DNA of 43,293 nucleotides from positions 1 to 43,293 of the forward strand of contig CAMAQF010000031.1 of the NCBI GenBank assembly GCA_945860265.1, in the 5' to 3' direction. Below the pieces are notes generated by a model. The model searched no databases, had not been told where the DNA came from, and saw nothing but the letters and a program-made list of their open reading frames with translations. The translations under genes and the position numbers were made by a program. Source of the DNA: Emticicia agri. Its GTDB lineage: Bacteria > Bacteroidota > Bacteroidia > Cytophagales > Spirosomataceae. The stretch's first letter is position 1; every line of letters starts with the position of its first letter. This document shows, in pieces, positions 24,770-32,769 of this stretch.

Positions 24770-24772
24770 GGT

Positions 24773-25006
24773 ATGGTAAACGAACAACAACCCAACAATC
24801 CGCTGCATGGAATTACGCTCGAAAGAATAGTAAAAGAACTCAGAGATTATTACGGATGGGATCAAATGGCTTACCATGTAAATGTCAACTGTTTTGCTAA
24901 TAATCCATCGCTCAATTCGAGCTTAAAGTTTTTAAGAAAAACTGATTGGGCAAGAAAAAAAGTAGAAAGCTTATATCTCCGTATGCTTCAAGAGCAGAAT
25001 GGGTAA
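24773..25006 (+). CDS. VF530 family small DNA-binding-like protein (DUF2132)
   Basis: 77 residues matching the VF530 family: [40 protein letters not shown] and [20 protein letters not shown] are the conserved text. The fold is a small helical domain with a proposed DNA-binding role; the biological function is not settled. It starts 3 bases after the helicase stop and is followed by a strong terminator, making it the last gene of the operon. Confidence 0.93.
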   Translation: MVNEQQPNNPLHGITLERIVKELRDYYGWDQMAYHVNVNCFANNPSLNSSLKFLRKTDWARKKVESLYLRMLQEQNG

Positions 25007-25011
25007 ATAAG

Positions 25012-25044
25012 AAACCGCCTAATTACTGTGGCGGTTTTTGTGTT
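25012..25044 (+). terminator. Terminator of the RRM/helicase/VF530 operon
   Basis: Perfect 8-bp stem AAACCGCC (25012-25019) / GGCGGTTT (25030-25037) with a 10-base loop, then a T-rich tract. Confidence 0.92.
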
Positions 25045-25372
25045 TTTACCTGATCAGTCAATTATAAAATCCAATTTCAAAGCTAAATTAATTTTGTATA
25101 TGAGGCAGTTGCTATATTGACTTCGTTTCGTCTTAGGTTGATGAATACCAATTTTTCATTATTTCTTTAAATACAAATAGTTTAATTGGACAATTCAAGC
25201 CTATTCATATTTGGGAGAGACTAACTTCCTTTTTCTGTAAGCAGCAAGTGAGGTGATAAAAAATTGAACATTAAAAATTAGGTTGATTTTGATTTAATGA
25301 CTAGAAAAGCCTTATATGTGGCAAATATTATGAAAATATTTAAAAAAAATTAGATAAAAATTAAATTTATGT
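25045..25372. other. Long spacer before the cold-shock gene, no gene seen
   Basis: AT-rich, with stops in all frames I read. A TAATTTTG box at 25089-25096 (plus) fits a -7 promoter and could start a leader or small RNA, but no hairpin-plus-T terminator was seen downstream of it. Confidence 0.4.
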
Positions 25373-25401
25373 TTGATAACAAATTTATTTAGTTACATTT
25401 G
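25372..25401 (+). promoter_or_regulatory. Promoter of the cold-shock gene
   Basis: TTTG (25372-25375) and TACATTTG (25394-25401) separated by 18 bases fit the Bacteroidota promoter TTTG-N~19-TAnnTTTG. Transcription would start near 25408, giving a leader of about 23 bases. Confidence 0.72.
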
Positions 25402-25430
25402 TGCTTTTAAAGTACTAATACAAATACAAA

Positions 25431-25622
25431 ATGTCTAAAGGAACAGTAAAGTTTTTCAATGAAACCAAAGGATTTGGTTTTGTCAAAGTAGATGGCTCAA
25501 ACCAAGAAGTATTCGTTCACGTGTCTGAATTAAAAGACCAAATCCGTCAGGATGACGAGGTTACTTTCGATATCCAAGAAGGGAAAAGAGGTTTAAACGC
25601 CGTTAACGTAAAATTAGCATAA
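25431..25622 (+). CDS. Cold-shock domain protein (CspA family)
   Basis: 63-residue OB-fold RNA/DNA chaperone. RNP1 is KGFGFVKV (13-20) and RNP2 is VFVHVS (about 27-32); GTVKFFNETKGFGF is the standard opening. It probably melts RNA structures at low temperature, in the same physiological setting as the helicase operon just upstream. It is transcribed from its own promoter and ends with two hairpins. Confidence 0.96.
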   Translation: MSKGTVKFFNETKGFGFVKVDGSNQEVFVHVSELKDQIRQDDEVTFDIQEGKRGLNAVNVKLA

Positions 25623-25629
25623 TTATATC

Positions 25630-25694
25630 ATCACTTCGGTGATTAGAATTATATAATTTACATGAAGCCCCCGATGAGTCGAGGGCTTTTTTCT
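25630..25694 (+). terminator. UUCG hairpin and terminator after the cold-shock gene
   Basis: First hairpin ATCAC-TTCG-GTGAT (25630-25643), flanked by an outer ATTATAT/ATATAAT pairing; then AAGCCC (25665-25670) / GGGCTT (25683-25688), with an inner CGA/TCG, followed by T. The first probably stabilises the 3' end and the second terminates. Confidence 0.8.
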
Positions 25695-25713
25695 TGCTTT
25701 TTTTTAGATATTA

Positions 25714-28017
25714 TTACCGCTCCATCACCCAAACTCCACGCCCATAAGTAGCAATGACCATTTGATTATCTCGTGGATGAATGAATAAATCTTGTACTGA
25801 AACGCTCGCTGGCAAATTTGCTTGAACTGATTGCCAGTTTTTGCCGCTGTTTTTTGAGGTATAAACGCCTAAATCTGTTCCACAGTAGAGAATAGAAGTA
25901 TTGAAAGGGTCTTCACGGATCACATTTACTGGTGAAGCTGGTAAATCTCCCGTGATACTTATCCAAGTTTTTCCAAAATTGGATGTTTTATAGATATATG
26001 GTTTTATATTATCCTCTCGGCGGTCGCTGAGAGTAATATAAACGGTTCCATCTTTAGTTTTAGATGCTTCGAGTCTCGAAACATGGGCATTTTTTGGTGA
26101 GCTAGCCATTACTTTTGTCCATGTTTTGCCATCATCAGTTGTTAGATGTACATTTCCATCATCAGTGCCTACATATAAAGTTCCTTGCTTGAATGGAGAC
26201 TCTGCCAAAGCCGTAATTGCTTGGTGGGCAATGGCATACGGTAATTTACCCATGCGGTTTTTATCATTCGTCGTCAAATCTGGACTGATGCGTTTCCAAG
26301 TTTCTCCCATATCGGTTGACTTAAATAAATACTGCATTCCGTGATAAATGGTTTTGTTATCAAAGTTTGAAATGTGTGTGTAAGCTAACCATTCGCCACG
26401 ATGCGTTTCTTCATCTTCAGCTTTTTTGATAGTTATATTTTTAATGCGTTCTTTTCCTTCTTTTGTCAAATCTCCTCGTTGGATTCTACCATAAAAAGCA
26501 CTTGAATAAGTAATATTTGGGTCTTTTGGGTCAATCGCAATAATGCTTCCTTCACCACCTGGCACAAAATGCCAACCGTTTTTCTTATCTGTTACTCCAT
26601 TCCACGCTTGCCATGATACATTTGCACCCATTGAGCCTTCATCTTGTACAGAGCCATGAATATTAAAAGGTGTTGCCATATCATAAGCAACATTATAAAA
26701 CTGTGTTGTTGGAATTTCCTTAAAGAAGTTTTTCCAAGTTTTACCACCATCATAGGTTACTACTATACCGCCATCGTTGGCATTAAGAATATAATTGCTG
26801 TCCGACGGGTCAATCCACATTCCGTGATTATCCCCATGAATACGTGTATCAGCAGTGGTTCCACCTTTTACAATATTCCAATTTTTGCCGCCATCTGCTG
26901 ACTCCGCAATGTTTAGTCCCATGATAAAAACTTTATTTTCATTCGATGGGTCAACTCTAATTTGACTAAAAACCCAGCCATAAGTTCCTCCAAATGTTTC
27001 CATTTGTTTGTCATTTTCGCTCATTTTAGTCCAAGATTCGCCTTTGTCTGTACTTTTATAAACCTCAGCTCCTAAAATAACCAATTCTTTTGGACGGCCA
27101 TAAGAGTCGAGTTCTCCTTCATTTCCTTGGCGTTTAGGCGTATGATTATCTACGTACGCATACAAAACATTCGGTTTTGAGGCACATATTGCTAAGCCGA
27201 TTCGGCCAGTATTTTTTGTATCGGGCAAACCATTTTTGATGATTTTCCAAGTCTTTCCTGCATCAATTGATTTATAAAGATAATCGTCATCTTCGGGAGT
27301 TGGGTCGCTCCAACGCTTACGAATTCTATTCCACATAGAAGCATAAAGTGTATTTGGTTCTGAGGGGTCAATCAATAAATCTATGCAACCAGTTTTTTCG
27401 TTTTGATACAAAACTTTGATCCAAGTTTTGCCACCATCGGTTGTTTTATAGACGCCTCGGTCATTATTATAGCTCCATTCGTTGCCGCTTGCTGCCACAT
27501 AAACAATGTCTGGATTTGTTGGGTGAATGACAACACGTGCAATCGTGCTGGTGTTTTCAAGGCCAAGATGTTGCCACGTTTTTCCGGCATCTGTCGATTT
27601 ATACATTCCCATGCCGGGAATTGAAGCTCGAAGAATATTGGCTTCACCAGTGCCAACATAAATTACGTTGGGATTTGATTTTGACACCGCAAAATTTCCA
27701 ATGGCTTGTGTCCCGATTTTGTCCATTAAAGGTTTCCAGGTTTTGCCTGCGTCTTCGGTTTTCCAAAATCCACTCGTGGCAAAACTTGCATAAATAATAT
27801 TTTTATTACCTTCAATTCCCCAAACATCGGTTGCTCGCCCACTGGTATTATCAGGTCCGAGGAGTCGCCAATTGAGATTTTTATAAGGTGACTTTTTAAC
27901 GAGTTCGGCGTGTTTCTGAAAGGCATTTTTGCGATCCATGCCCGTTGAAGCACGGTTGTATTGTGCATTAATTTGGTGATGAATGAATATCGCTAAAAAG
28001 AGCATAAGTTTTTTCAT
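25714..28017 (-). CDS. Secreted Asp-box beta-propeller protein (sortilin/VPS10-like)
   Basis: 767 residues with a signal peptide (1-18, ending INAQ). The rest is a large propeller with about eleven Asp-box motifs (S/T-x-D-x-G-x-T-W), for example TEDAGKTW, STDAGKTW, TTDGGKTW, SIDAGKTW, STDKGESW, TYDGGKTW and STDMGETW. These repeats occur in sialidases, xyloglucanases and VPS10/sortilin domains; the catalytic residues of sialidases were not recognised, so hydrolase activity is unproven. No T9SS sorting domain; it ends directly with GRGVWVMER. It lies 53 bases downstream of GH97 on the same strand and may work with it on a glycan. Confidence 0.82.
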   Translation of the reverse strand: MKKLMLFLAIFIHHQINAQYNRASTGMDRKNAFQKHAELVKKSPYKNLNWRLLGPDNTSGRATDVWGIEGNKNIIYASFATSGFWKTEDAGKTWKPLMDKIGTQAIGNFAVSKSNPNVIYVGTGEANILRASIPGMGMYKSTDAGKTWQHLGLENTSTIARVVIHPTNPDIVYVAASGNEWSYNNDRGVYKTTDGGKTWIKVLYQNEKTGCIDLLIDPSEPNTLYASMWNRIRKRWSDPTPEDDDYLYKSIDAGKTWKIIKNGLPDTKNTGRIGLAICASKPNVLYAYVDNHTPKRQGNEGELDSYGRPKELVILGAEVYKSTDKGESWTKMSENDKQMETFGGTYGWVFSQIRVDPSNENKVFIMGLNIAESADGGKNWNIVKGGTTADTRIHGDNHGMWIDPSDSNYILNANDGGIVVTYDGGKTWKNFFKEIPTTQFYNVAYDMATPFNIHGSVQDEGSMGANVSWQAWNGVTDKKNGWHFVPGGEGSIIAIDPKDPNITYSSAFYGRIQRGDLTKEGKERIKNITIKKAEDEETHRGEWLAYTHISNFDNKTIYHGMQYLFKSTDMGETWKRISPDLTTNDKNRMGKLPYAIAHQAITALAESPFKQGTLYVGTDDGNVHLTTDDGKTWTKVMASSPKNAHVSRLEASKTKDGTVYITLSDRREDNIKPYIYKTSNFGKTWISITGDLPASPVNVIREDPFNTSILYCGTDLGVYTSKNSGKNWQSVQANLPASVSVQDLFIHPRDNQMVIATYGRGVWVMER

Positions 28018-28070
28018 TTTTAGGTCTGTTAGGGTGAATAAGTTTGTTTGTAAATATAGTTAAAAAAGGG

Positions 28071-30215
28071 TTACTGATTGCCACAACCATCAATATAGGC
28101 TTTAAAAATTGCTCCCTGCTGAGTTTGAAAACCAGCAGTCAATAAAATACTTTTGCCTGCATCATAAGATACATTAGCCGTTGAACTGATAATATTTGTA
28201 GCTTGTATGGTTTCTGATGCCTCATATTTTATATTGTTTGTAATTTGCGATGTTATATTATGAGTTGTTTGGCACGCTGCTCGTTTCAAAACCATCATAA
28301 AACCGCCATAAGGTTGCATATTTAAGCTAATTGTGTTGCTGGCTTGAACTTGGTAATTGGTTTCTGAAGTGAGAATATCTCGTGGATTTGCTCCATCGCT
28401 TAATACTTGTTTTGAATAATTGCCAGTAGCAATGAATGATAATGGTATTGAAATATTTCGAACTTGATTTTCGCCATTAATTCCAGAAATATACCAGTTT
28501 TCTCCCTTACGACGAGCCATTACAACGTGCGTACCAGGGAAACCATCTACCAAATGTGTTTCATCCCAAGTTGTGGGGAGGTTGCTAATGATTGATTTAG
28601 CTAAGGTTGGTAAGTTTGTATAACTATCTACCATATCAACTAAATGTGTTACGCCCGATTCAAAAATGTTAAGCAATGCAATTTCGTGAACGTCAGTTGT
28701 AAGATGTTCAGCTCCTCTTCCCCAACCGATAATAGTCGGTGTATAATCCATTGGGCCAATTACATTTCTCGTAAAAGGCAAAATAGTATGGTGACGAGGT
28801 GCATTGGGCAAGAAGCTTCCATCAAAAATATAAGCTTCTGAACCTTTTACTGCTTCCATGGCAACTAAATTTGGGTATGTTCTTGACCAACCTTTTGGAA
28901 TAACATTTCCATGAAAATTAACCATTAATTCATATTCGGCGGCATCTTTGAGAATTTCAATATAAAGTTTGATTAATTCCTGTTTATCGCTCTGGAAATA
29001 GTCAATTTTTACACCTTTAATGCCCAAAGCATGAATACGAGCAAACTCCTGGCGGCGAGCAGATTGAATGTGCATTAAGTCACGAGGATGTTCAGGTTGG
29101 TCGTTTGAAGGTCCGCCCGAATTATACCATAACCAAAGTGTTACATTTTTGCTATTTGCGTAGTTAATTAAGGCATTAATATCCCCACCATTTCCCATCT
29201 GATTCCAGTTGACATCAATCAATGAGTAGGGCAAATTTAACTCTGCCGCTAAATCTATGAAAGTTTTTAGCTTGGCGAAATTTTTAGGACTATCGAGGTC
29301 TGACCACCAACTCCAAGTCGAAATTCCAGGTTTTATCCAAGTTGTATTAACTATTTGTGAAGCTTTACTTACATGAGAAACGAGGTTAGATTCAACCACA
29401 TTATTGAGTTGTTTGCCAATCATTATTACTCGCCAAGGCATTGTCCAAGGTAGTGTCGAGCCTGCATACCAGGCATAACTATTACCATCGTCTGGACTTG
29501 GTGCAGCAACTGAAAATGTGCCATTGCCTAAATAAGAAGATAGATGAGACGCAAAAAATTTTTCATCTAAATCTGCTTCAGTAAGCAATATCCAAGCATT
29601 GGGTGTTTGAAAAAGTGCAGGAAATGCCAGTCCATTAAACTGATTGATAGCTTGATTGAGATTTATACCATTTTCGTAAAGTTTTTCATAAACAGGTCTA
29701 AAATTATCATAGCCTTGAATCCAAGTTTTGCTATTATTGACTGGAATTTGGAAAGTTGTTTTGTCTTCAGTTACGTAATAAGTATCATTGGAAGTTTCAG
29801 GGAAACGATAACGCAGTGCCACTCCATCATTGTATGCTCTAAAAGTTACCTGAAATTGACTATTATTTGAATTATGAAAATTGAGCGTGATTTCGTTGGC
29901 GTTGTTGCGAAGTTGTAATTGTTTTCCAATCGACATTGTATAATTTTCATCAATAGTCTCCGTACTGCTACTTTCAAAAGTTAAATTTTTGTTAAAAGAC
30001 TGGTCAATACGAGAGATGCCTAGATTCGATGACTCTATAATAGTTTGTGTTTGATTATTTTCGAGATATTCTACGTAGTATTTGAGCGTACCATCGGCTT
30101 CGGTGCGTTGGATTGTGACTCGGATTTTATCACTAGGAGAACTTACTTGCCAGTTTTGAGCAACTATGCTGTAAGAAAGAAAAAAAGTAAAAAAAGCGTG
30201 ATAAATAAGTTTCAT
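28071..30215 (-). CDS. GH97 family glycoside hydrolase, retaining type, with C-terminal accessory domain
   Basis: Exo-acting alpha-glycosidase of family GH97 (SusB family), 714 residues from the ATG at 30215 (signal peptide ending IVAQ). N-terminal beta-sandwich about 20-290, TIM barrel about 290-560, C-terminal beta domain to about 640. In GVKIDYFQSDKQ, Asp405 fits the nucleophile of retaining (alpha-galactosidase type) members; NFHGN has Gly436 where inverting SusB has its catalytic base Glu; Glu460 (KGSE) fits the acid/base. The last 67 residues (CQTTHN ... AGKSILLTAGF ... AYIDGC) resemble the Cytophagales '3-coathanger stack' domain. Confidence 0.9.
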   Translation of the reverse strand: MKLIYHAFFTFFLSYSIVAQNWQVSSPSDKIRVTIQRTEADGTLKYYVEYLENNQTQTIIESSNLGISRIDQSFNKNLTFESSSTETIDENYTMSIGKQLQLRNNANEITLNFHNSNNSQFQVTFRAYNDGVALRYRFPETSNDTYYVTEDKTTFQIPVNNSKTWIQGYDNFRPVYEKLYENGINLNQAINQFNGLAFPALFQTPNAWILLTEADLDEKFFASHLSSYLGNGTFSVAAPSPDDGNSYAWYAGSTLPWTMPWRVIMIGKQLNNVVESNLVSHVSKASQIVNTTWIKPGISTWSWWSDLDSPKNFAKLKTFIDLAAELNLPYSLIDVNWNQMGNGGDINALINYANSKNVTLWLWYNSGGPSNDQPEHPRDLMHIQSARRQEFARIHALGIKGVKIDYFQSDKQELIKLYIEILKDAAEYELMVNFHGNVIPKGWSRTYPNLVAMEAVKGSEAYIFDGSFLPNAPRHHTILPFTRNVIGPMDYTPTIIGWGRGAEHLTTDVHEIALLNIFESGVTHLVDMVDSYTNLPTLAKSIISNLPTTWDETHLVDGFPGTHVVMARRKGENWYISGINGENQVRNISIPLSFIATGNYSKQVLSDGANPRDILTSETNYQVQASNTISLNMQPYGGFMMVLKRAACQTTHNITSQITNNIKYEASETIQATNIISSTANVSYDAGKSILLTAGFQTQQGAIFKAYIDGCGNQ

Positions 30216-30266
30216 ATATTTTTGATAAAGAACTAAACAATAGTCAAAAATATACAAATAATGCGT

Positions 30267-32042
30267 CTAAACCAATAATCCTTTATACTGCATATTATAG
30301 AGATTGGCATAGAAACCATTGAGTTTCAGCAGTTGCTCGTGGCTGCCTTCTTCCTTGATTTGGCCTTTGTCGAGAACGATGATTTTGTTGGCTTTTTGAA
30401 TCGTACTGAGTCGGTGAGCGATTACGATTGAAGTACGTCCACGCATCAGTTTATCAATTGCATTCTGAATCAATTCTTCAGTTTCAGTATCGACTGAGGA
30501 AGTGGCTTCGTCCAACACAATTATCTTTGGGTCATGCACCATTGCTCGTACAAATGAAATGAGTTGTCGTTGCCCAACCGAGAGCGTTGCTCCACGTTCT
30601 TGTACGTTATAATCGTAGTTATTGGGTAGTTGCATAATGAAATCGTGAACGCCAACGAGTTTGGCGGCTTCGATGATTTTTTCTCTAGAAATATTGCTAT
30701 CGCCCAATGTAATATTATTTTCGATAGTGTCAGAAAATAGAAATACATCTTGCAAAACTACGCCGATTTGTTCACGCAAACTACGTAATTCATATTCTTT
30801 TACGTCTTGATTATCAATCATAATAGTGCCTTTATTTATATCGTAAAATCTTGATAATAAATTGATTATCGAAGACTTGCCAGCACCAGTTGCTCCAACA
30901 AAAGCAACAGTTTCGCCATGATTTACATTGAATGAAATATCTTTCAAAACATAATTTTCATTATTATAAGCGAACCAAACATTTTTGAATTCAACTTCAC
31001 CTTTTAAATTCGCTTTTTTAAAACCGTCATTGCCTGTATAATCATCACTATCGAGCAATTTTAAGATTCTGTCCGTACTTACAATTCCCATTTGGAGGGT
31101 ATTCATTCTATCGGCAATCATTCTTATTGGGCGAAAGAAAATATTAATAAACATAATGAAAGCCGTTACCGTACCGTAAGTTACCTCAGCGTTTAAAATT
31201 TGTTTTGCCCCAAACCAAACAACCAAACCCGTACCCAAAGCCGCAATTACCTCAGCAACTGGATAATATATTGAATAATACATGATTGACTTAATATTTT
31301 CGTCGCGGTGTTTTGTATTGATGGCGTGAAATTTATCAAACTCAATTTTTTCGGAATTAAAAATCTGAACAATGCTCATGCCAGTAATGTGTTCCTGCAC
31401 AAAAGAATTGAGGCTCGATACCGCATTTCGCACTTCGTTGAAAGATTTTTTTACTTTTTCTTTGAAAACATAAGTGCTCACCAACATAAATGGAATCGTA
31501 CAAAGGCTAATTAATGAAAGTCGCCAATCAGTGTAAAACATCACCGTAATGACGAGAACTAACTGCAAAATATCGCCCGCAATTGCTGCAATACCATCGC
31601 TGAAAACATCAGCCAATGTTTCAATATCCGAAATCGTACGGGTAACGAGTCGGCCAATAGGAGTGTCATCGAAGAATTTTAGTCGTAAATGAAGAATTTT
31701 ATGGTAAAGCTGTACCCTAATATCACGAATGATATTCTGCCCTAGCCACCCAGCTAAATAAGTATTGATAAATTGTATCAAAGACTGCACAACCAAAAGC
31801 CCAATCATAGTAGCCATCATTTTGGCAAGACCATTATAATTGCCTGCTGAAACCGGGCCATCAATCGTTTGGCGAATAAGCAAAGGCAGGGCAGGAGATA
31901 AAGTAGCACCGAGCATGATTGTCAGCACCAAAATATAAAACTTAACATTATAAGGCTCAATAAATTGGAAAAGTCGTTTTAGAATTTCCAAATCGAAGAT
32001 TTTGCCAGAGGGTGAAGTTTCAATAATATTTTGTTGAGACAT
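30267..32042 (-). CDS. ABC transporter, fused permease/ATPase (MsbA/LmrA-like)
   Basis: Half-transporter of 591 residues working as a homodimer or heterodimer: six transmembrane helices (about 30-320) and a C-terminal ATPase. Walker A is GATGAGKS (383-390), the signature is LSVGQRQ, Walker B is IIVLDEATSS, and the H-loop is IAHRLST. Probable role is export of lipid, lipid A precursor or drug; the exact substrate is not evident. It is divergent from the nucleotidyltransferase-like gene, with a -7 box at 32053-32060. It may head a minus-strand unit with the GH97 and propeller genes (gaps about 50 bases). Confidence 0.93.
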   Translation of the reverse strand: MSQQNIIETSPSGKIFDLEILKRLFQFIEPYNVKFYILVLTIMLGATLSPALPLLIRQTIDGPVSAGNYNGLAKMMATMIGLLVVQSLIQFINTYLAGWLGQNIIRDIRVQLYHKILHLRLKFFDDTPIGRLVTRTISDIETLADVFSDGIAAIAGDILQLVLVITVMFYTDWRLSLISLCTIPFMLVSTYVFKEKVKKSFNEVRNAVSSLNSFVQEHITGMSIVQIFNSEKIEFDKFHAINTKHRDENIKSIMYYSIYYPVAEVIAALGTGLVVWFGAKQILNAEVTYGTVTAFIMFINIFFRPIRMIADRMNTLQMGIVSTDRILKLLDSDDYTGNDGFKKANLKGEVEFKNVWFAYNNENYVLKDISFNVNHGETVAFVGATGAGKSSIINLLSRFYDINKGTIMIDNQDVKEYELRSLREQIGVVLQDVFLFSDTIENNITLGDSNISREKIIEAAKLVGVHDFIMQLPNNYDYNVQERGATLSVGQRQLISFVRAMVHDPKIIVLDEATSSVDTETEELIQNAIDKLMRGRTSIVIAHRLSTIQKANKIIVLDKGQIKEEGSHEQLLKLNGFYANLYNMQYKGLLV

Positions 32043-32052
32043 ATTGTAAAAT

Positions 32053-32060
32053 CAAAAGTA
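32053..32060 (-). promoter_or_regulatory. -7 box for the ABC transporter gene
   Basis: TACTTTTG on the minus strand matches TAnnTTTG, 10 bases before the ATG at 32042. A leader this short suggests either near-leaderless translation or a chance match. Confidence 0.4.
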
Positions 32061-32104
32061 TTTTATAAATTTAACTTATAAATTATAATAATCGTTCAAA
32101 AAAA

Positions 32105-32551
32105 TTGATTGAATTTAACCAATTTGGTAATCTAATTCCGGGCAATAATCCGATACTTTGTACTTTTAATAATTTATCTGAAAGTTTTGCTTGGAACGAA
32201 TATCGACGATTGCTATTAGTCGAATTGCATAGTTTTATTTCAGATGTAAAAATATTACTATCTGATGATACTAAAATATGGGTGGATGGTAGTTTTATCA
32301 CTAATAAAATTCTTCCGAATGATATTGATTTAGTCTTATTTGTGAATACTTCTGTTTATCAAGAGAATTATAATCTTTTGAAAAATATTAGGATTAAATA
32401 TTCAAATATTGATGCTTTTTTTGTAAAAGTTTTTCCAGATGACCATAAAAAATATCAGCATGGTGAATTAGATAAATTAGAATTTTTGCATTTGTTTAGT
32501 AAAGATAGAAAAAAACGGAATAAGGGATTTATTGAATTGAAAATCAATTAA
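32105..32551 (+). CDS. Nucleotidyltransferase-like protein (DUF6932-like)
   Basis: 148 residues. The segment KIWVDGSFITNKILPNDIDL (58-77) has the G-S ... D-x-D arrangement (Gly62-Ser63, Asp73, Asp75) of polymerase-beta-type nucleotidyltransferases, as in DUF6932 and MNT-domain proteins. A hydrophobic strand follows (VLFV), then a basic tail. The start is a TTG; no in-frame ATG lies near. It is followed after 2 bases by a 69-residue helical protein, a likely partner. Possible roles are a toxin, antitoxin or defence factor that nucleotidylates a target; this is inference from gene layout only. Confidence 0.72.
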   Translation: MIEFNQFGNLIPGNNPILCTFNNLSESFAWNEYRRLLLVELHSFISDVKILLSDDTKIWVDGSFITNKILPNDIDLVLFVNTSVYQENYNLLKNIRIKYSNIDAFFVKVFPDDHKKYQHGELDKLEFLHLFSKDRKKRNKGFIELKIN

Positions 32552-32553
32552 TT

Positions 32554-32763
32554 ATGGAAATTGTAGATGAAATAGAAATTGAAATTTTCTATACTATTGA
32601 ACGAATGAAAAGTATTGATCATGCTATACTGCGTCATCAAAATCTTGATTATCCAAATAACTTTATGATTGAACAATATCAAGAACTAAAGAAAAAATTA
32701 TCAAAAGATTTAGTCGCACTATTACGAAAAGCCACAAATTTGAATCTTCAAATTGCAGCTTGA
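32554..32763 (+). CDS. Small helical partner of the nucleotidyltransferase-like gene
   Basis: 69 residues, all predicted helical, acidic at the N-terminus (MEIVDEIEIEIFYTIERMKS) and basic in the second half (ELKKKLSKDLVALLRKATNL). No family recognised and not a HEPN domain (no R-x4-6-H). It starts 2 bases after the upstream stop, so the pair is co-translated. It ends 6 bases before the convergent radical SAM gene. Confidence 0.62.
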   Translation: MEIVDEIEIEIFYTIERMKSIDHAILRHQNLDYPNNFMIEQYQELKKKLSKDLVALLRKATNLNLQIAA

Positions 32764-32769
32764 AATTTT

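Noticed and set aside
32554..32763. HEPN toxin in a HEPN/MNT pair
   Set aside because: The 69-residue protein lacks the R-x4-6-H motif and is too short.
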